A stretch of DNA of 64,000 bases from Angelakisella sp. (GTDB taxonomy: Bacteria; Bacillota; Clostridia; Oscillospirales; Ruminococcaceae), in NCBI GenBank assembly GCA_020025195.1, contig JAHHSN010000003.1, positions 41,805-105,804 of the forward strand. The letters are read 5' to 3'. Below, in pieces: positions 10,370 to 18,300 of this stretch. A program made the translations under genes and the position numbers. The notes beneath the pieces are model-generated. The model worked only from the letters and a program-made list of their open reading frames with translations, was not told where the DNA came from and searched no databases. Position 1 is the first letter of the stretch; each line of letters begins with the position of its first letter.

Positions 10370-10631
10370 TCTGTCTTAATTCCTCCTCCAGCCGTTCATA
10401 TACCTCAGGGGGGATGGAACAGTCAAATGCGCGTTCCAGCCGTTTTGCCTTCTGCGCCTTGCGGAGACATTCGGGATTTCGGCAAAGATAAGCTCCTCTG
10501 CCCGCTTTCTTTCCGGTGAGATCGACCGAGATCGTTCCCTCCGGGCTGTGTACCACCCGGACAAGCTCCTTTTTCGGGCGCCGCTCGCCGCAGCCGGAGC
10601 ACATTCTGAGCGGGATCTTTTTTTGCTGCAT
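10356..10631 (-). CDS. rnpM: RNase P modulator RnpM (YlxR, DUF448)
   Basis: 91 residues. The family signature is RMCSGCGERRPKKELVRVV, followed by GRGAYLCRNPECLRKA; two CxxC-like pairs are visible. In Bacillus this protein binds RNase P RNA and modulates tRNA processing. It stands in the conserved slot between nusA and infB. Confidence 0.92.
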   Translation of the reverse strand: MQQKKIPLRMCSGCGERRPKKELVRVVHSPEGTISVDLTGKKAGRGAYLCRNPECLRKAQKAKRLERAFDCSIPPEVYERLEEELRQNESQ

Positions 10632-10661
10632 TCCGGATCGCCTCCTTCCTGATCGTTTCTG

Positions 10662-11780
10662 TTATTCTTCCTCTTTGGGGAGGATTTCTTCCTTTTCTTC
10701 CTCACCGTAGAAGCCGCTTTCGGGGCGGATATCGATCTTCCAGCCGGTGAGGCGGGCCGCGAGACGGGCGTTCTGGCCCTTATTGCCGATGGCAAGGGAG
10801 AGCTGATGATCCGGTACGGTGACGCGGCAGCTTCTCATATTCTCATCCAGAACCTCCACATTGACCACCGTCGCGGGGGAGAGCGCCGCGGAGATGAACT
10901 CCTCGGGCTCCTCGCTGTAGGTCACGATGTCGATCTTTTCGCCGCCCAGCTCCTCCACGATGGCGGAGACACGGGAGCCCTTGGGACCGATGCAGGAGCC
11001 GACCGCATCGACGTCCTCATCCCGGCTGAGCACCGCCAGCTTGCTGCGAGAGCCTGCCTCACGGGAGATGGACTTGATTTCCACCACGCCGTCATAAATT
11101 TCCGGTACGTTCATCTCAAAGAGACGCTTGACGAGCCCCGGATGGGTGCGGGAGATCATGAGGCGCGGGCCTTTTTCGCCGTTCTGGACGTCCACGACAT
11201 AAACGCGGATGCGCTGGCCCTCGGTAAACTGCTCCTCGGGGATCTGCTCGCTCTTGGGCAGAACCGCCTCGGAATTACCGATCTCCAACGTCACATTGCC
11301 GCGGATGGGATCGACCCGCAGGACCTTGGCGGAGACGATGTCATGCTGACGGCTCTGGTACTCCTGCAGGAGGAGACCCTTCTCCGCCTCGCAAATGCCC
11401 TGATGAATGACGTGCTTTGCCGCCTGCGCCGCGATGCGGCCGAACTTCTTAGGATCGAGAGGAATCTCGATGACCTCGCCTGCCGTGATGGTGGGCTTAT
11501 ATTTCCGGGCGTCGGCAAGGCTCATCTCAGTGGTGGGGTCCTCCACCTCCTCCACGACGTTCTTGCGGAGCGCCACATAAAAGCGTCCGGTCTCGGGACT
11601 GATCTCCACCACGTTTTCCTCGCTGCCCGCAGGGTCCTTCTTGATGGCGAGTGCGATGGCGGTCTTGATCTTATCGATCATATATTCCGCGGGGATGCCC
11701 TTTTCCTGTTCCATCAGCTTGAGGGCGTCAAACAGGTCGAACTGTTCTTCCTTTTGCTTTCTAGCTCTTGCTGCGCTCAT
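10662..11780 (-). CDS. nusA: Transcription termination/antitermination protein NusA
   Basis: 372 residues, the usual short Gram-positive form without the C-terminal acidic repeats. The N-terminal RNA-polymerase-binding domain is followed by an S1 domain, KH1 (DAVGSCIGPKGSRVSAIV) and KH2 (LSLAIGNKGQNARLAARL). It ends in an acidic tail of Glu residues. The start overlaps the rimP stop by four bases. Confidence 0.97.
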   Translation of the reverse strand: MSAARARKQKEEQFDLFDALKLMEQEKGIPAEYMIDKIKTAIALAIKKDPAGSEENVVEISPETGRFYVALRKNVVEEVEDPTTEMSLADARKYKPTITAGEVIEIPLDPKKFGRIAAQAAKHVIHQGICEAEKGLLLQEYQSRQHDIVSAKVLRVDPIRGNVTLEIGNSEAVLPKSEQIPEEQFTEGQRIRVYVVDVQNGEKGPRLMISRTHPGLVKRLFEMNVPEIYDGVVEIKSISREAGSRSKLAVLSRDEDVDAVGSCIGPKGSRVSAIVEELGGEKIDIVTYSEEPEEFISAALSPATVVNVEVLDENMRSCRVTVPDHQLSLAIGNKGQNARLAARLTGWKIDIRPESGFYGEEEKEEILPKEEE

Positions 11781-12262
11781 TTGCCTGTTCCTCCAGTAAA
11801 GTCATTATATACTCTTATAAATGCGGTTTCCTTGGTTTCAAGCTCCATTTCGGTCTCCTCGTCGAGCCGAAGCGTGAGAGCGCCCGCCTCATACGCGGTG
11901 AGCGTTCCGATAAAGTCCCGGACGCCCTCCACCGGACGGATGAGCCGAACCGCCAGGGTCTTTCCCATCATCGCCTCAAAGTGCCAATCCTCGGTGAGCT
12001 GCCGCTCAATGCCCGGAGAGGAAACCTCCAGAGTGTAGCTTCCGTCGATGGGGTCCTCCTCATCCAGCCGCTTTTCCACAGCGCGGGAAAAAGTCTCACA
12101 GTCGTCAATGGTGACGCCGTCCTCTTTATCGATATAGTATCGAAGATACCAGCAGCTTCCCTCTTTTTCATAGGCGACGCTCCACAGCGTGAGCCCCAGC
12201 TCCCGCAGGATCGGCTCCGCGATCTTTTTTGCCACCAATGCGGTGCTTTCTTTTTTGGCCAT
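11777..12262 (-). CDS. rimP: Ribosome maturation factor RimP
   Basis: 161 residues from the ATG at 12262 behind AGGAGG. The RimP core is seen in LRYYIDKEDGVTIDDCE, followed by YTLEVSSPGIERQL, the best-conserved segment of the family. RimP acts in 30S maturation. It is the first gene of the long nusA-infB unit, with a promoter and a leader hairpin upstream. Confidence 0.94.
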   Translation of the reverse strand: MAKKESTALVAKKIAEPILRELGLTLWSVAYEKEGSCWYLRYYIDKEDGVTIDDCETFSRAVEKRLDEEDPIDGSYTLEVSSPGIERQLTEDWHFEAMMGKTLAVRLIRPVEGVRDFIGTLTAYEAGALTLRLDEETEMELETKETAFIRVYNDFTGGTGK

Positions 12263-12288
12263 ACCTGTCCTCCTGCCGCTACATAAAG

Positions 12289-12314
12289 GAAAGAGCGGGT
12301 TGCCCCACTCTTTC
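12289..12314 (-). promoter_or_regulatory. rimP leader hairpin with GCAA tetraloop
   Basis: On the minus strand GAAAGAGTGGG pairs with CCCGCTCTTTC (11 pairs, one U-G) around a GCAA tetraloop. It sits in the short 5' UTR of rimP, 26 bases before the start codon. Hairpins with a GAGTGGG-like stem are common before rimP in Firmicutes. It may act as an autoregulatory site or attenuator; no long U run follows. Confidence 0.6.
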
Positions 12315-12338
12315 GTCTTACTTACTATTCCACATAAC

Positions 12339-12367
12339 ACTATATCATGCTTTTCCGCCTAATGCAA
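12339..12367 (-). promoter_or_regulatory. Promoter of the rimP-nusA-infB operon
   Basis: TTGCAT (12362-12367), a 17-base spacer and TATAGT (12339-12344) on the minus strand, about 75 bases before the rimP start codon. The -10 box is good; the -35 box is only partly consensus. Confidence 0.65.
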
Positions 12368-12410
12368 GCACATTTTAGAAGAAAAGCCGCGTCTCTCCCG
12401 GCAAAACGCC

Positions 12411-14126
12411 TCAAAGGGTGTTGCGGTAGAGCCGCTCATAGGTCTCAAACTCGGTGAGAAAACGGTTCCGCAGCTCCTCCCCGCGCTCCAGACGGTTCTG
12501 GAACCTGCTGAGGTTATAGCGGCGGAACACTGCATAGGTGCTGTAAGCGGTCCGCTTATAATAGTAACCCGCGGTGTCCATCATATCGGCATAGCGGAAC
12601 ATGAGATCCCAGAGCGCGCCGATGGCTTCGGTCCCGGGTCTTTCCACCTTCTGCACCGCCGCCAGCTGCTGCTCAATGGCCGAAAGGAGACCGGAATCCA
12701 TGATGGCATACGCCTCGGTCTGCTCCCCGGCCACCGCCGCGTCAAGGAAGCGGTTATACTGCTCATGGAACTCCTCCACCTCGTCCGACGCTACCTCAAG
12801 ATAGCTTTTCCGGAAGGCGCCGTAGTCCTCCAGGACCTCATCCATTACACCGAAGTAATTCTGCTTGCCCAAAACCGCCAGCATCTGGTCGGAGAAGGAG
12901 GTGGGCTCCAGACGGAGCTTTTCCTTGAGAAGCTCCGTCGCCCGGAAGCCGTCCATCAGCAGCGTTTCCGCCGTCTGGGCGCTTCCCTCCAGCACCGCGA
13001 CATCCAGAAGATTGGCGGGCGTCTCCAGCTCCAGCCCATAACGCTCCGCAAGGGCCCGGCTTTCCGCCATGGAAAGCGCGCCCTGCGGCTCAAAGGCAGA
13101 AAGGAAAATCATGAGGGCACTGTTATTGGAGCGCTGTACCAGATAATGCTCCAGCGACTCCGCCGTGCAGCCGGCGTTGCCGCCGCCTTTGCGGATCTTC
13201 CCGGTCAGCGTAAGCACATCCTCCCGCTCAAAGTCCAGAAGGTGGCGCATATCGTGCCAGTAGATATTGTCGTTCTGCCCGGAGACGCCCATTCGGATGA
13301 GCAGCTCGGCAATCTCGTCATGATGCTCCCGAAGGGCCAGAAACAAAAGCCCGTCCCCGTTTTCATCGGTAACATGGACGTTCTGCGGGGTGAGGAGCGC
13401 CTCCACCCGCTCGGTACGGCCCTGCCGCACCGCCTCCAGAAGTGCGGTGTTCTGTCCCCGAAGCTCCACTTCTTCATTGAACCAGCCCTCCGCCACATAT
13501 TGGGTCACCCGCCAGAGCGGCGTCTCCGTCTCGGCGGGAAGCTCCCGGAGGCGCAGCAGCACCCGGTGCGCTCCGCCGTCCGAAAGGAGCCGGTGGAGTG
13601 CCTCGCCGTCGCTGCTCTCCCGGGTAAAGACCGCCGTCAGCGTTCCCTCCCCCGTATAGTCCCGAATTTCCACCGGGTAATGGGTCGCGGCGTGCTCCTG
13701 ATACGGCTCCGGAAGCTCCCCGCCCAGCAAGGCGGTGACCCGAGCCGTAAAGAAGCCCTGCTCGCTTCCCCATTCCGAAAGCGGCAGAGGATTCACACCG
13801 AAGGAGGCGGCAAGATCGAGGCGCCACTCCCCCTGTGGGTCCTTTTGGAGATAGAGCATGGTCTCCTCCCCGGAAAGCTCCGCCCGGACGGTGAGCCAGT
13901 GCTCCTTGTCCACGGTCTGCTCGGTGGCTTCCCCCGCGGTGACCGTCACCCCGCCGAGACCCAGCTTATCCCAAAGGAAGACGTCGCTCGCATTGGTGAG
14001 GTAATCGCTTCGGTTGGAGGGCTCCGCCGAAAACACCGCGAGCGCATCATATTCATCTGTTTTTTGCCCACAGGCAGAGAGCAGGAACAGGATTGCCGCC
14101 GCGGCGGCAAGGCGTTTTCCCTTCAT
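12411..14126 (-). CDS. Ankyrin-repeat lipoprotein of unknown function
   Basis: 571 residues. A lipoprotein signal peptide ends in LLSAC with Cys at residue 19, so the protein is anchored on the outer membrane face. Residues about 20-220 resemble no family known to me. Residues about 225-290 show two ankyrin-like repeats (NTALLEAVRQGRTERVEALL, then a DENGDGLLFLALREHHDEI unit), and weaker repeats seem to continue to about residue 400. The C-terminal 150 residues are helical and charged. It has its own promoter. Ankyrin repeats normally bind proteins; the partner is unknown. Confidence 0.75.
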   Translation of the reverse strand: MKGKRLAAAAAILFLLSACGQKTDEYDALAVFSAEPSNRSDYLTNASDVFLWDKLGLGGVTVTAGEATEQTVDKEHWLTVRAELSGEETMLYLQKDPQGEWRLDLAASFGVNPLPLSEWGSEQGFFTARVTALLGGELPEPYQEHAATHYPVEIRDYTGEGTLTAVFTRESSDGEALHRLLSDGGAHRVLLRLRELPAETETPLWRVTQYVAEGWFNEEVELRGQNTALLEAVRQGRTERVEALLTPQNVHVTDENGDGLLFLALREHHDEIAELLIRMGVSGQNDNIYWHDMRHLLDFEREDVLTLTGKIRKGGGNAGCTAESLEHYLVQRSNNSALMIFLSAFEPQGALSMAESRALAERYGLELETPANLLDVAVLEGSAQTAETLLMDGFRATELLKEKLRLEPTSFSDQMLAVLGKQNYFGVMDEVLEDYGAFRKSYLEVASDEVEEFHEQYNRFLDAAVAGEQTEAYAIMDSGLLSAIEQQLAAVQKVERPGTEAIGALWDLMFRYADMMDTAGYYYKRTAYSTYAVFRRYNLSRFQNRLERGEELRNRFLTEFETYERLYRNTL

Positions 14127-14158
14127 TCCAAACCTCCGATTCCAGTTATATTGATGCT

Positions 14159-14187
14159 ATTTTAACATAATCTCCCCGCGAACACAA
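14159..14187 (-). promoter_or_regulatory. Promoter of the ankyrin lipoprotein gene
   Basis: TTGTGT (14182-14187), 17 bases, TAAAAT (14159-14164) on the minus strand, about 30 bases before the start codon. Confidence 0.55.
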
Positions 14188-14212
14188 TAAATTCCATTCC
14201 CCACGTTTCCCC

Positions 14213-14243
14213 TAAAAAAGAGCCGGCGCCCCAAAGCGCCGGC
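14213..14243 (-). terminator. Terminator of the TraX-like gene
   Basis: GCCGGCGC and GCGCCGGC (14222-14229, 14236-14243) form an 8-pair stem, followed on the minus strand by C and six U. It lies just after the TraX-like stop codon. Confidence 0.9.
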
Positions 14244-14261
14244 CCGGTGGAAACGGTACTA

Positions 14262-15014
14262 TTAAACAAGAAGATAGGAAAGAACGACCAGCAGCAGGAT
14301 GTGCGCGGGATAAAAGAGATAATAGACCGCCTGAATGCCCCTGCCGTGCGGTCCCTGCCTACCTTTATAAAGCCAGATAAAAAGAAGTGCGAAAATGGCA
14401 GCGCCCTGCCGCGGGAAATCGAAGGTGCACCCCAAAAGGGTGACCGGCACGCTGTAACCGGCCAGCAGCACAAAGTTGATCCAGAAAAGTCCTGCAAACT
14501 GCCCCAGCCGCTGCCACCAGAGGGATCCCCGGAAAAGATAAAAAACCAAAACGGTGAGGGGGCCCGCCGCGTAGTAATCCACAAAGGTGATGTTCCCGAG
14601 GACGGCGCTGGCCAGGGCCACCGCGAAGGCGGTGAGGAGCGCCACCCAGTCGTCGCCCCGCTTTTTTCGAACGGAATCAATGGCGGCGATGGCGAGAAGC
14701 CCCAAAAGGAAGGTAAACAGCACGTTCTGGTGATAGGGGAAGATTGCCCCGCCACCTGTCATATAGTTAAAAGGGATCTCCGTAATGAGTGCCGCCGCCA
14801 GAAGGCGGAGCATATATTTTTTGAGGTCATGGGTGTGATAATAGCCCTCCACCAAAAGAAAGGCGAAGATCGGGAAGGCGAGCCGCCCCACCCATGTGAG
14901 CCACTCCGTTTCCGGGGCGAGGGTCAGCTTGAGGTGGTCGCAGAACATCAGCGCCATCGCGAGGATATGAAGGGTGAAGGAAGAAAGCCCGGGAAAAGTT
15001 TTTTGCTCCTGCAT
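14262..15014 (-). CDS. TraX family membrane protein
   Basis: About 250 residues with roughly eight hydrophobic segments. The segment LHILAMALMFCDHLKLTL at the start, then WVGRLAFPIFAFLLVEGYYHT and a tail in YYLFYPAHILLLVVLSY, are typical of TraX-like acyltransferase-fold proteins. F-plasmid TraX acetylates pilin; in Firmicutes these chromosomal relatives have no assigned substrate. The ATG at 15014 is chosen because homology-like sequence starts there. The ribosome site is weak (GGAAAGCGAG), and the frame stays open upstream, so the start is not certain. Confidence 0.75.
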   Translation of the reverse strand: MQEQKTFPGLSSFTLHILAMALMFCDHLKLTLAPETEWLTWVGRLAFPIFAFLLVEGYYHTHDLKKYMLRLLAAALITEIPFNYMTGGGAIFPYHQNVLFTFLLGLLAIAAIDSVRKKRGDDWVALLTAFAVALASAVLGNITFVDYYAAGPLTVLVFYLFRGSLWWQRLGQFAGLFWINFVLLAGYSVPVTLLGCTFDFPRQGAAIFALLFIWLYKGRQGPHGRGIQAVYYLFYPAHILLLVVLSYLLV

Positions 15015-15424
15015 ACTGAAACGTCTCGCTTTCCAAATGAGAATTCCACGAAGGGTTTTTAACAAGAGTACCAAAAAGTTCCGCGGTTTACAAGTCTCTC
15101 CGTACCCTAACGCCGGAAAGGCCCCTCGGTCAGGCGTCCGTCCTATAATATAGGGTACGGGCCATCGGTATCCGCAGCAGAAGACCCCAAGCACTCCTCC
15201 GGGAAAGCACGGTCTTTGCCGCGGCCTCGGCTTGTCTATCCTGTCGAATCCGAGGATCTTTTCTTGTATTTTTACAAAATAGAAAAATATGTATCATTTT
15301 CCCTTTCCAAGGTGTTATATATAAGTGAGAGAACAATCATAAGCAGCAGCCAGAAAAGGGGCATGGGTGCGGCAGGAATCCCCTTATGCCCTTTGGGGGA
15401 CAGTCAATCCAAAGGAGAAAACGG
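15015..15424. other. Intergenic region between the TraX-like gene and a small lipoprotein gene
   Basis: About 410 bases between divergent genes with no convincing gene. A stem CCTCGG/CCGAGG (about 15225-15255) with a long loop is followed by a T-rich stretch. AT-rich sequence near 15270-15340, including TTATATATAAG, is the likely promoter area for the plus-strand lipoprotein, but no -35/-10 pair with correct spacing stands out. Confidence 0.4.
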
Positions 15425-15631
15425 ATGAACAAGAAACTTTTCGCCCTGTTTTTTGTCTCCGTTCTGGCCTTTTCCCTCGCCGGCTGTGCGCTCCATTTCG
15501 GCGGCTGGCATTACGAACCCGGTGAGATCGACTGGGAAACAAAAACCGTTCCGGTCGAATTTACCTTTTCCATCAGCGGTTCCTCCAGCGATGACGTCAC
15601 CGCAGCGTTCCCCATGGATGGGAAGTCCTAA
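15425..15631 (+). CDS. Small lipoprotein, unknown function
   Basis: 68 residues: MNKKLFALFF starts a lipoprotein signal peptide ending in LAGC (Cys at residue 21). The short mature part is Gly/Trp/Ser-rich (CALHFGGWHYEPGEIDW, then SISGSSSDDV). The ATG is preceded by AAAGGAG at good spacing, and a clear terminator follows, which supports a real gene. No family is recognised. It may be a surface peptide or a remnant of a longer lipoprotein. Confidence 0.6.
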   Translation: MNKKLFALFFVSVLAFSLAGCALHFGGWHYEPGEIDWETKTVPVEFTFSISGSSSDDVTAAFPMDGKS

Positions 15632-15677
15632 AGCCGGACGGCGGCTTCCTGTATCAGCCGGAGTAACCGAACCCCTC

Positions 15678-15709
15678 CCCCGGCCGTTTTTCGGTTGGGG
15701 CTCTTTTTT
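15678..15709 (+). terminator. Terminator after the small lipoprotein gene
   Basis: CCCCGGCCG and CGGTTGGGG (9 pairs, two wobble) enclose a TTTTT loop; C-T-C and seven T follow. Confidence 0.85.
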
Positions 15710-15716
15710 GTGCACA

Positions 15717-15745
15717 TTGCTTTTATGCGCCGATTCTGCTAAAGT
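15717..15745 (+). promoter_or_regulatory. Promoter of the DUF364 gene
   Basis: TTGCTT (15717-15722), 17 bases, TAAAGT (15740-15745), directly after the previous terminator and about 80 bases before the start codon. Confidence 0.5.
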
Positions 15746-15825
15746 ATATTTAAGACATATGTCAGATTCATGAGGTGGGGGGGAAGGTTCCCTCTCTCCC
15801 CTCAGGTCAATAAGGAGTGATCAAA

Positions 15826-16611
15826 ATGGACGCACAAGTATTGAGAAAACAGATGGTCGAAGCAGCGCTTCCCCTTCTTAAGGGACGCACCGTCACCGAC
15901 CTTGTGGTGGGGGTCTCCCTCCTCGCGGTGGAGCTGGATCATGAAGCGATCTCGGTCTCCTATGTCGTGCGGGAGGAACTGGGGGGCGGCTGCTCCATCT
16001 TCCCCTACGGCACCGAGGTCATCGGGCATCCCGCCGAGGAGATTGCCCTCTGGTTCGCAGAGGGCGGCGACGCTTTGCAGCGCGGCATCGGCGGCGCGGT
16101 CTTAAACGCAGCGGCCCAGCGTCAGGAGCTTCCCGACCGGGACAGCCGGGAGCATCCCTTCGACCTTACCGTAACCGCCGGGGACACCGTCGGCATGGTC
16201 GGGCATATCCCGCCCGCCCTGATGCGCCTCAAAGCCTTTCACCCCAAAACCATCATCTTTGATAAGGGAAAGTCCGCTGAGGGCAACGCCGAGGAGGGCA
16301 TCTTCCCCATGGAGCGGCAGGCGGAGCTTCTGCCTCAGTGCGACATCGTGCTGATGAGCGGGACCGCCATGGTGAACGGCACCGCCGCCTCCCTCTTTGA
16401 GATGGCGTCCGGCGCGCGGGATGTGGTGCTGGTAGGCGCCAGCGTCCCGATGATTCCCGAGGGCTACCGCGGCACCCCGGCCAGCGTTCTGGCGGGGAGC
16501 TTCTGGCGGTGGGAGGATAAGGAGGAGATCTTCTCCCTCATCACCCAGGCCGCCGGTATGCAGAAGGTGGGGCGCTTTATGGTGAAGAAAAACGTCCGCA
16601 TCCGGGGATAA
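15826..16611 (+). CDS. DUF4213/DUF364 protein
   Basis: 261 residues from the ATG at 15826 (AAGGAG eight bases upstream; a GTG nine bases earlier is too close to it). The N-terminal part fits DUF4213 (VVGVSLLAVELDHEAISVSY). The C-terminal half is the Rossmann-like DUF364 domain (TVGMVGHIPPALMRLKAF, later IVLMSGTAMVNGTAASLFEM and VVLVGASVPMIPEGY). Such proteins have been proposed to bind metals or corrinoid-like ligands, but no reaction is established. It stands alone with its own promoter and terminator, so context gives no partner. Confidence 0.8.
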   Translation: MDAQVLRKQMVEAALPLLKGRTVTDLVVGVSLLAVELDHEAISVSYVVREELGGGCSIFPYGTEVIGHPAEEIALWFAEGGDALQRGIGGAVLNAAAQRQELPDRDSREHPFDLTVTAGDTVGMVGHIPPALMRLKAFHPKTIIFDKGKSAEGNAEEGIFPMERQAELLPQCDIVLMSGTAMVNGTAASLFEMASGARDVVLVGASVPMIPEGYRGTPASVLAGSFWRWEDKEEIFSLITQAAGMQKVGRFMVKKNVRIRG

Positions 16612-16630
16612 CCCCCCGAACCGAATGAAA

Positions 16631-16660
16631 GGAGAGGCCCCTGCGGGCCTCTCCTTTTTT
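16631..16660 (+). terminator. Terminator of the DUF364 gene
   Basis: GGAGAGGCCC and GGGCCTCTCC form a perfect 10-pair stem with a CTGC loop, followed by six T. Confidence 0.95.
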
Positions 16661-16847
16661 CTTTTTTACCAAGGGGGCGGAGAGGCCCCGTTTTTCCTCT
16701 TCTTGACAAGCAGGGACAGTTATGGGAAAATAAAAATTACGAAAATCGGGTTTTTCTTCAAACCACGGTCACATTTCTTCTCTATACTAATTAAAATAGA
16801 CCGTTTCGCCGCCCCTCTGGGCAGGCCTTTAGGAGGTATTGAATCGT

Positions 16848-18224
16848 TTGGAATTTCTAAAAATCGTTCATGAAATCATTACAGAGGTGGGGTCTTATTT
16901 CTTCCTGCCCCTTTTCTTCTTTCTTCTGGGGCTCATCGCCCGCCGCGGCGCGCGCCGCAGCGCCGAGATCGCTTTTGCCGTGCTCGGCAGCTTTGTCGGC
17001 ATCAGCATCCTCATTTCCCGTCTGAACGCGGATCTCCTTGCCACCACCAACAACATGATCGAAGCCTACGGCTTCAGCAAGGTCGCCGTCAATACGCACT
17101 GGCTCCTCTCCTCCGCCATCACCTATACCTCGGAGCTGATATTTTATATGATCCCCCTCGGCATTCTGGTGAATGCCCTCCTCGTTCTCATGAAGGTCAC
17201 CCGCGTTGTCAATCTGGATCTCTGGAGCCTGTGGCAGATTGCCTTTGTCGGCACGCTGGTGGAGCGTCTCACCGGCAGCTTTTGGTACGGGCTGGCCTCT
17301 GCTGTGCTGCTCACCATCCTGCAGCTGCTGATGGCGGACGTCTTCCAGCCGCAGGCCAGCACCCTGCTCGGCGCGCAGAACGTCACCATGCTGCAGAGCT
17401 TCGCCATCGGCTTCGCGCCCATCTCCTGGGGAGTCAATCGGCTCATCGACCTCATCCCCGCCTTCAAGGGAAAGCGTCTTGCCCCCGAGGAAACTGCCGA
17501 GCGCTGGGGCTTCTGGGGAGAACCCGCTTTCTGGGGCTTTCTGGTGGCTCTCATCTTCGGCGTGGCTTCCAAAACTCCCATCTATGATTCCATTGAATTC
17601 GCGCTGGTGCTGGCGGGCTGCCTCTATATCCTGCCGCGGCTCCTGCGGGTGTTGGCAGACGCCGTTTCCTCCGTCACCGTACCGCTGGCCGAGCGGGCCT
17701 TAAAAAACAAGGTCCGCAAAGCGCCTCTCAAGCTTTCCATCAGCACAATGGCGGGCATCGCAAGTCCCACCGTGCTGCTGACCGCCGTCATCATGGTTCC
17801 GGTCTCGGTGGTACTGGGCGAATATCTCCCCGGCAATCTGGTGCTGCCCTCGGGCGACATCGCCATTCTCCTTTATATGATGGTGTTTGTGGTTGCCCTG
17901 AGCGGCCGCTGCCTCATCCGCTCCCTCATCTCCGGGGTGGTCTCGGTGGTGGCAATGCTCTACTGCGGCACCGTCATGACTCAGCTCTTTACCGACTGCG
18001 CCGCGGCAACGGACGCCGCCCTCAGCACCGGGCTTTATAACTCTCTCTGCAACGCCTCGAACCCGCTCACCTTCCTCACGGTGGAGGGTGCATCCTTTGG
18101 GCTGGCGGGAATGGCTGCGCTGGCGGTCATCACGCTGGGGCTCATGTTCCTCTCCGCGCGGAAGATCCGCCGGGAGAATAAAGCCCTCGCACAGGGAGCC
18201 GCCCCCCAATCCCCCAAGGCATAA
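16848..18224 (+). CDS. gatC: PTS galactitol-type EIIC component, orphan
   Basis: About 458 residues with ten or more membrane segments. The EIIC-Gat family pattern is seen in ILVNALLVLMKVTRVVNLDL, then FAPISWGVNRLIDLIPAFKG and a GFWGEPAFWGFLVALIFGV segment. The usual partners, EIIA and EIIB, and any polyol dehydrogenase are missing on both sides. It may work with partners encoded elsewhere or have changed function. No ATG is near the start. TTG at 16848 lies 11 bases after AGGAGG and TTG at 16839 only two bases after, so the start remains uncertain by three codons. Confidence 0.82.
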   Translation: MEFLKIVHEIITEVGSYFFLPLFFFLLGLIARRGARRSAEIAFAVLGSFVGISILISRLNADLLATTNNMIEAYGFSKVAVNTHWLLSSAITYTSELIFYMIPLGILVNALLVLMKVTRVVNLDLWSLWQIAFVGTLVERLTGSFWYGLASAVLLTILQLLMADVFQPQASTLLGAQNVTMLQSFAIGFAPISWGVNRLIDLIPAFKGKRLAPEETAERWGFWGEPAFWGFLVALIFGVASKTPIYDSIEFALVLAGCLYILPRLLRVLADAVSSVTVPLAERALKNKVRKAPLKLSISTMAGIASPTVLLTAVIMVPVSVVLGEYLPGNLVLPSGDIAILLYMMVFVVALSGRCLIRSLISGVVSVVAMLYCGTVMTQLFTDCAAATDAALSTGLYNSLCNASNPLTFLTVEGASFGLAGMAALAVITLGLMFLSARKIRRENKALAQGAAPQSPKA

Positions 18225-18251
18225 CGCCAGTTCCCCTTGGATTAAAAAGTC

Positions 18252-18284
18252 ATCCCCCGCCCTTAGATGGACGGGGGATTTTTT
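18252..18284. terminator. Bidirectional terminator between convergent genes
   Basis: ATCCCCCG (18252-18259) pairs with CGGGGGAT (18272-18279). T residues follow on the plus strand, and an A run at 18244-18248 gives a U run on the minus strand. It serves the EIIC gene and the SpoIID-like gene. Confidence 0.85.
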
Positions 18285-18300
18285 CGTGCTTTTATGTGGT

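Noticed and set aside
7251..10379. Very long open frame (over 1,000 codons) on the plus strand
   Set aside because: It runs antisense to infB and ylxQ, whose families are certain. Its translation is low-complexity, with runs of Leu and Gly, as expected from the complement of GC-rich coding DNA.
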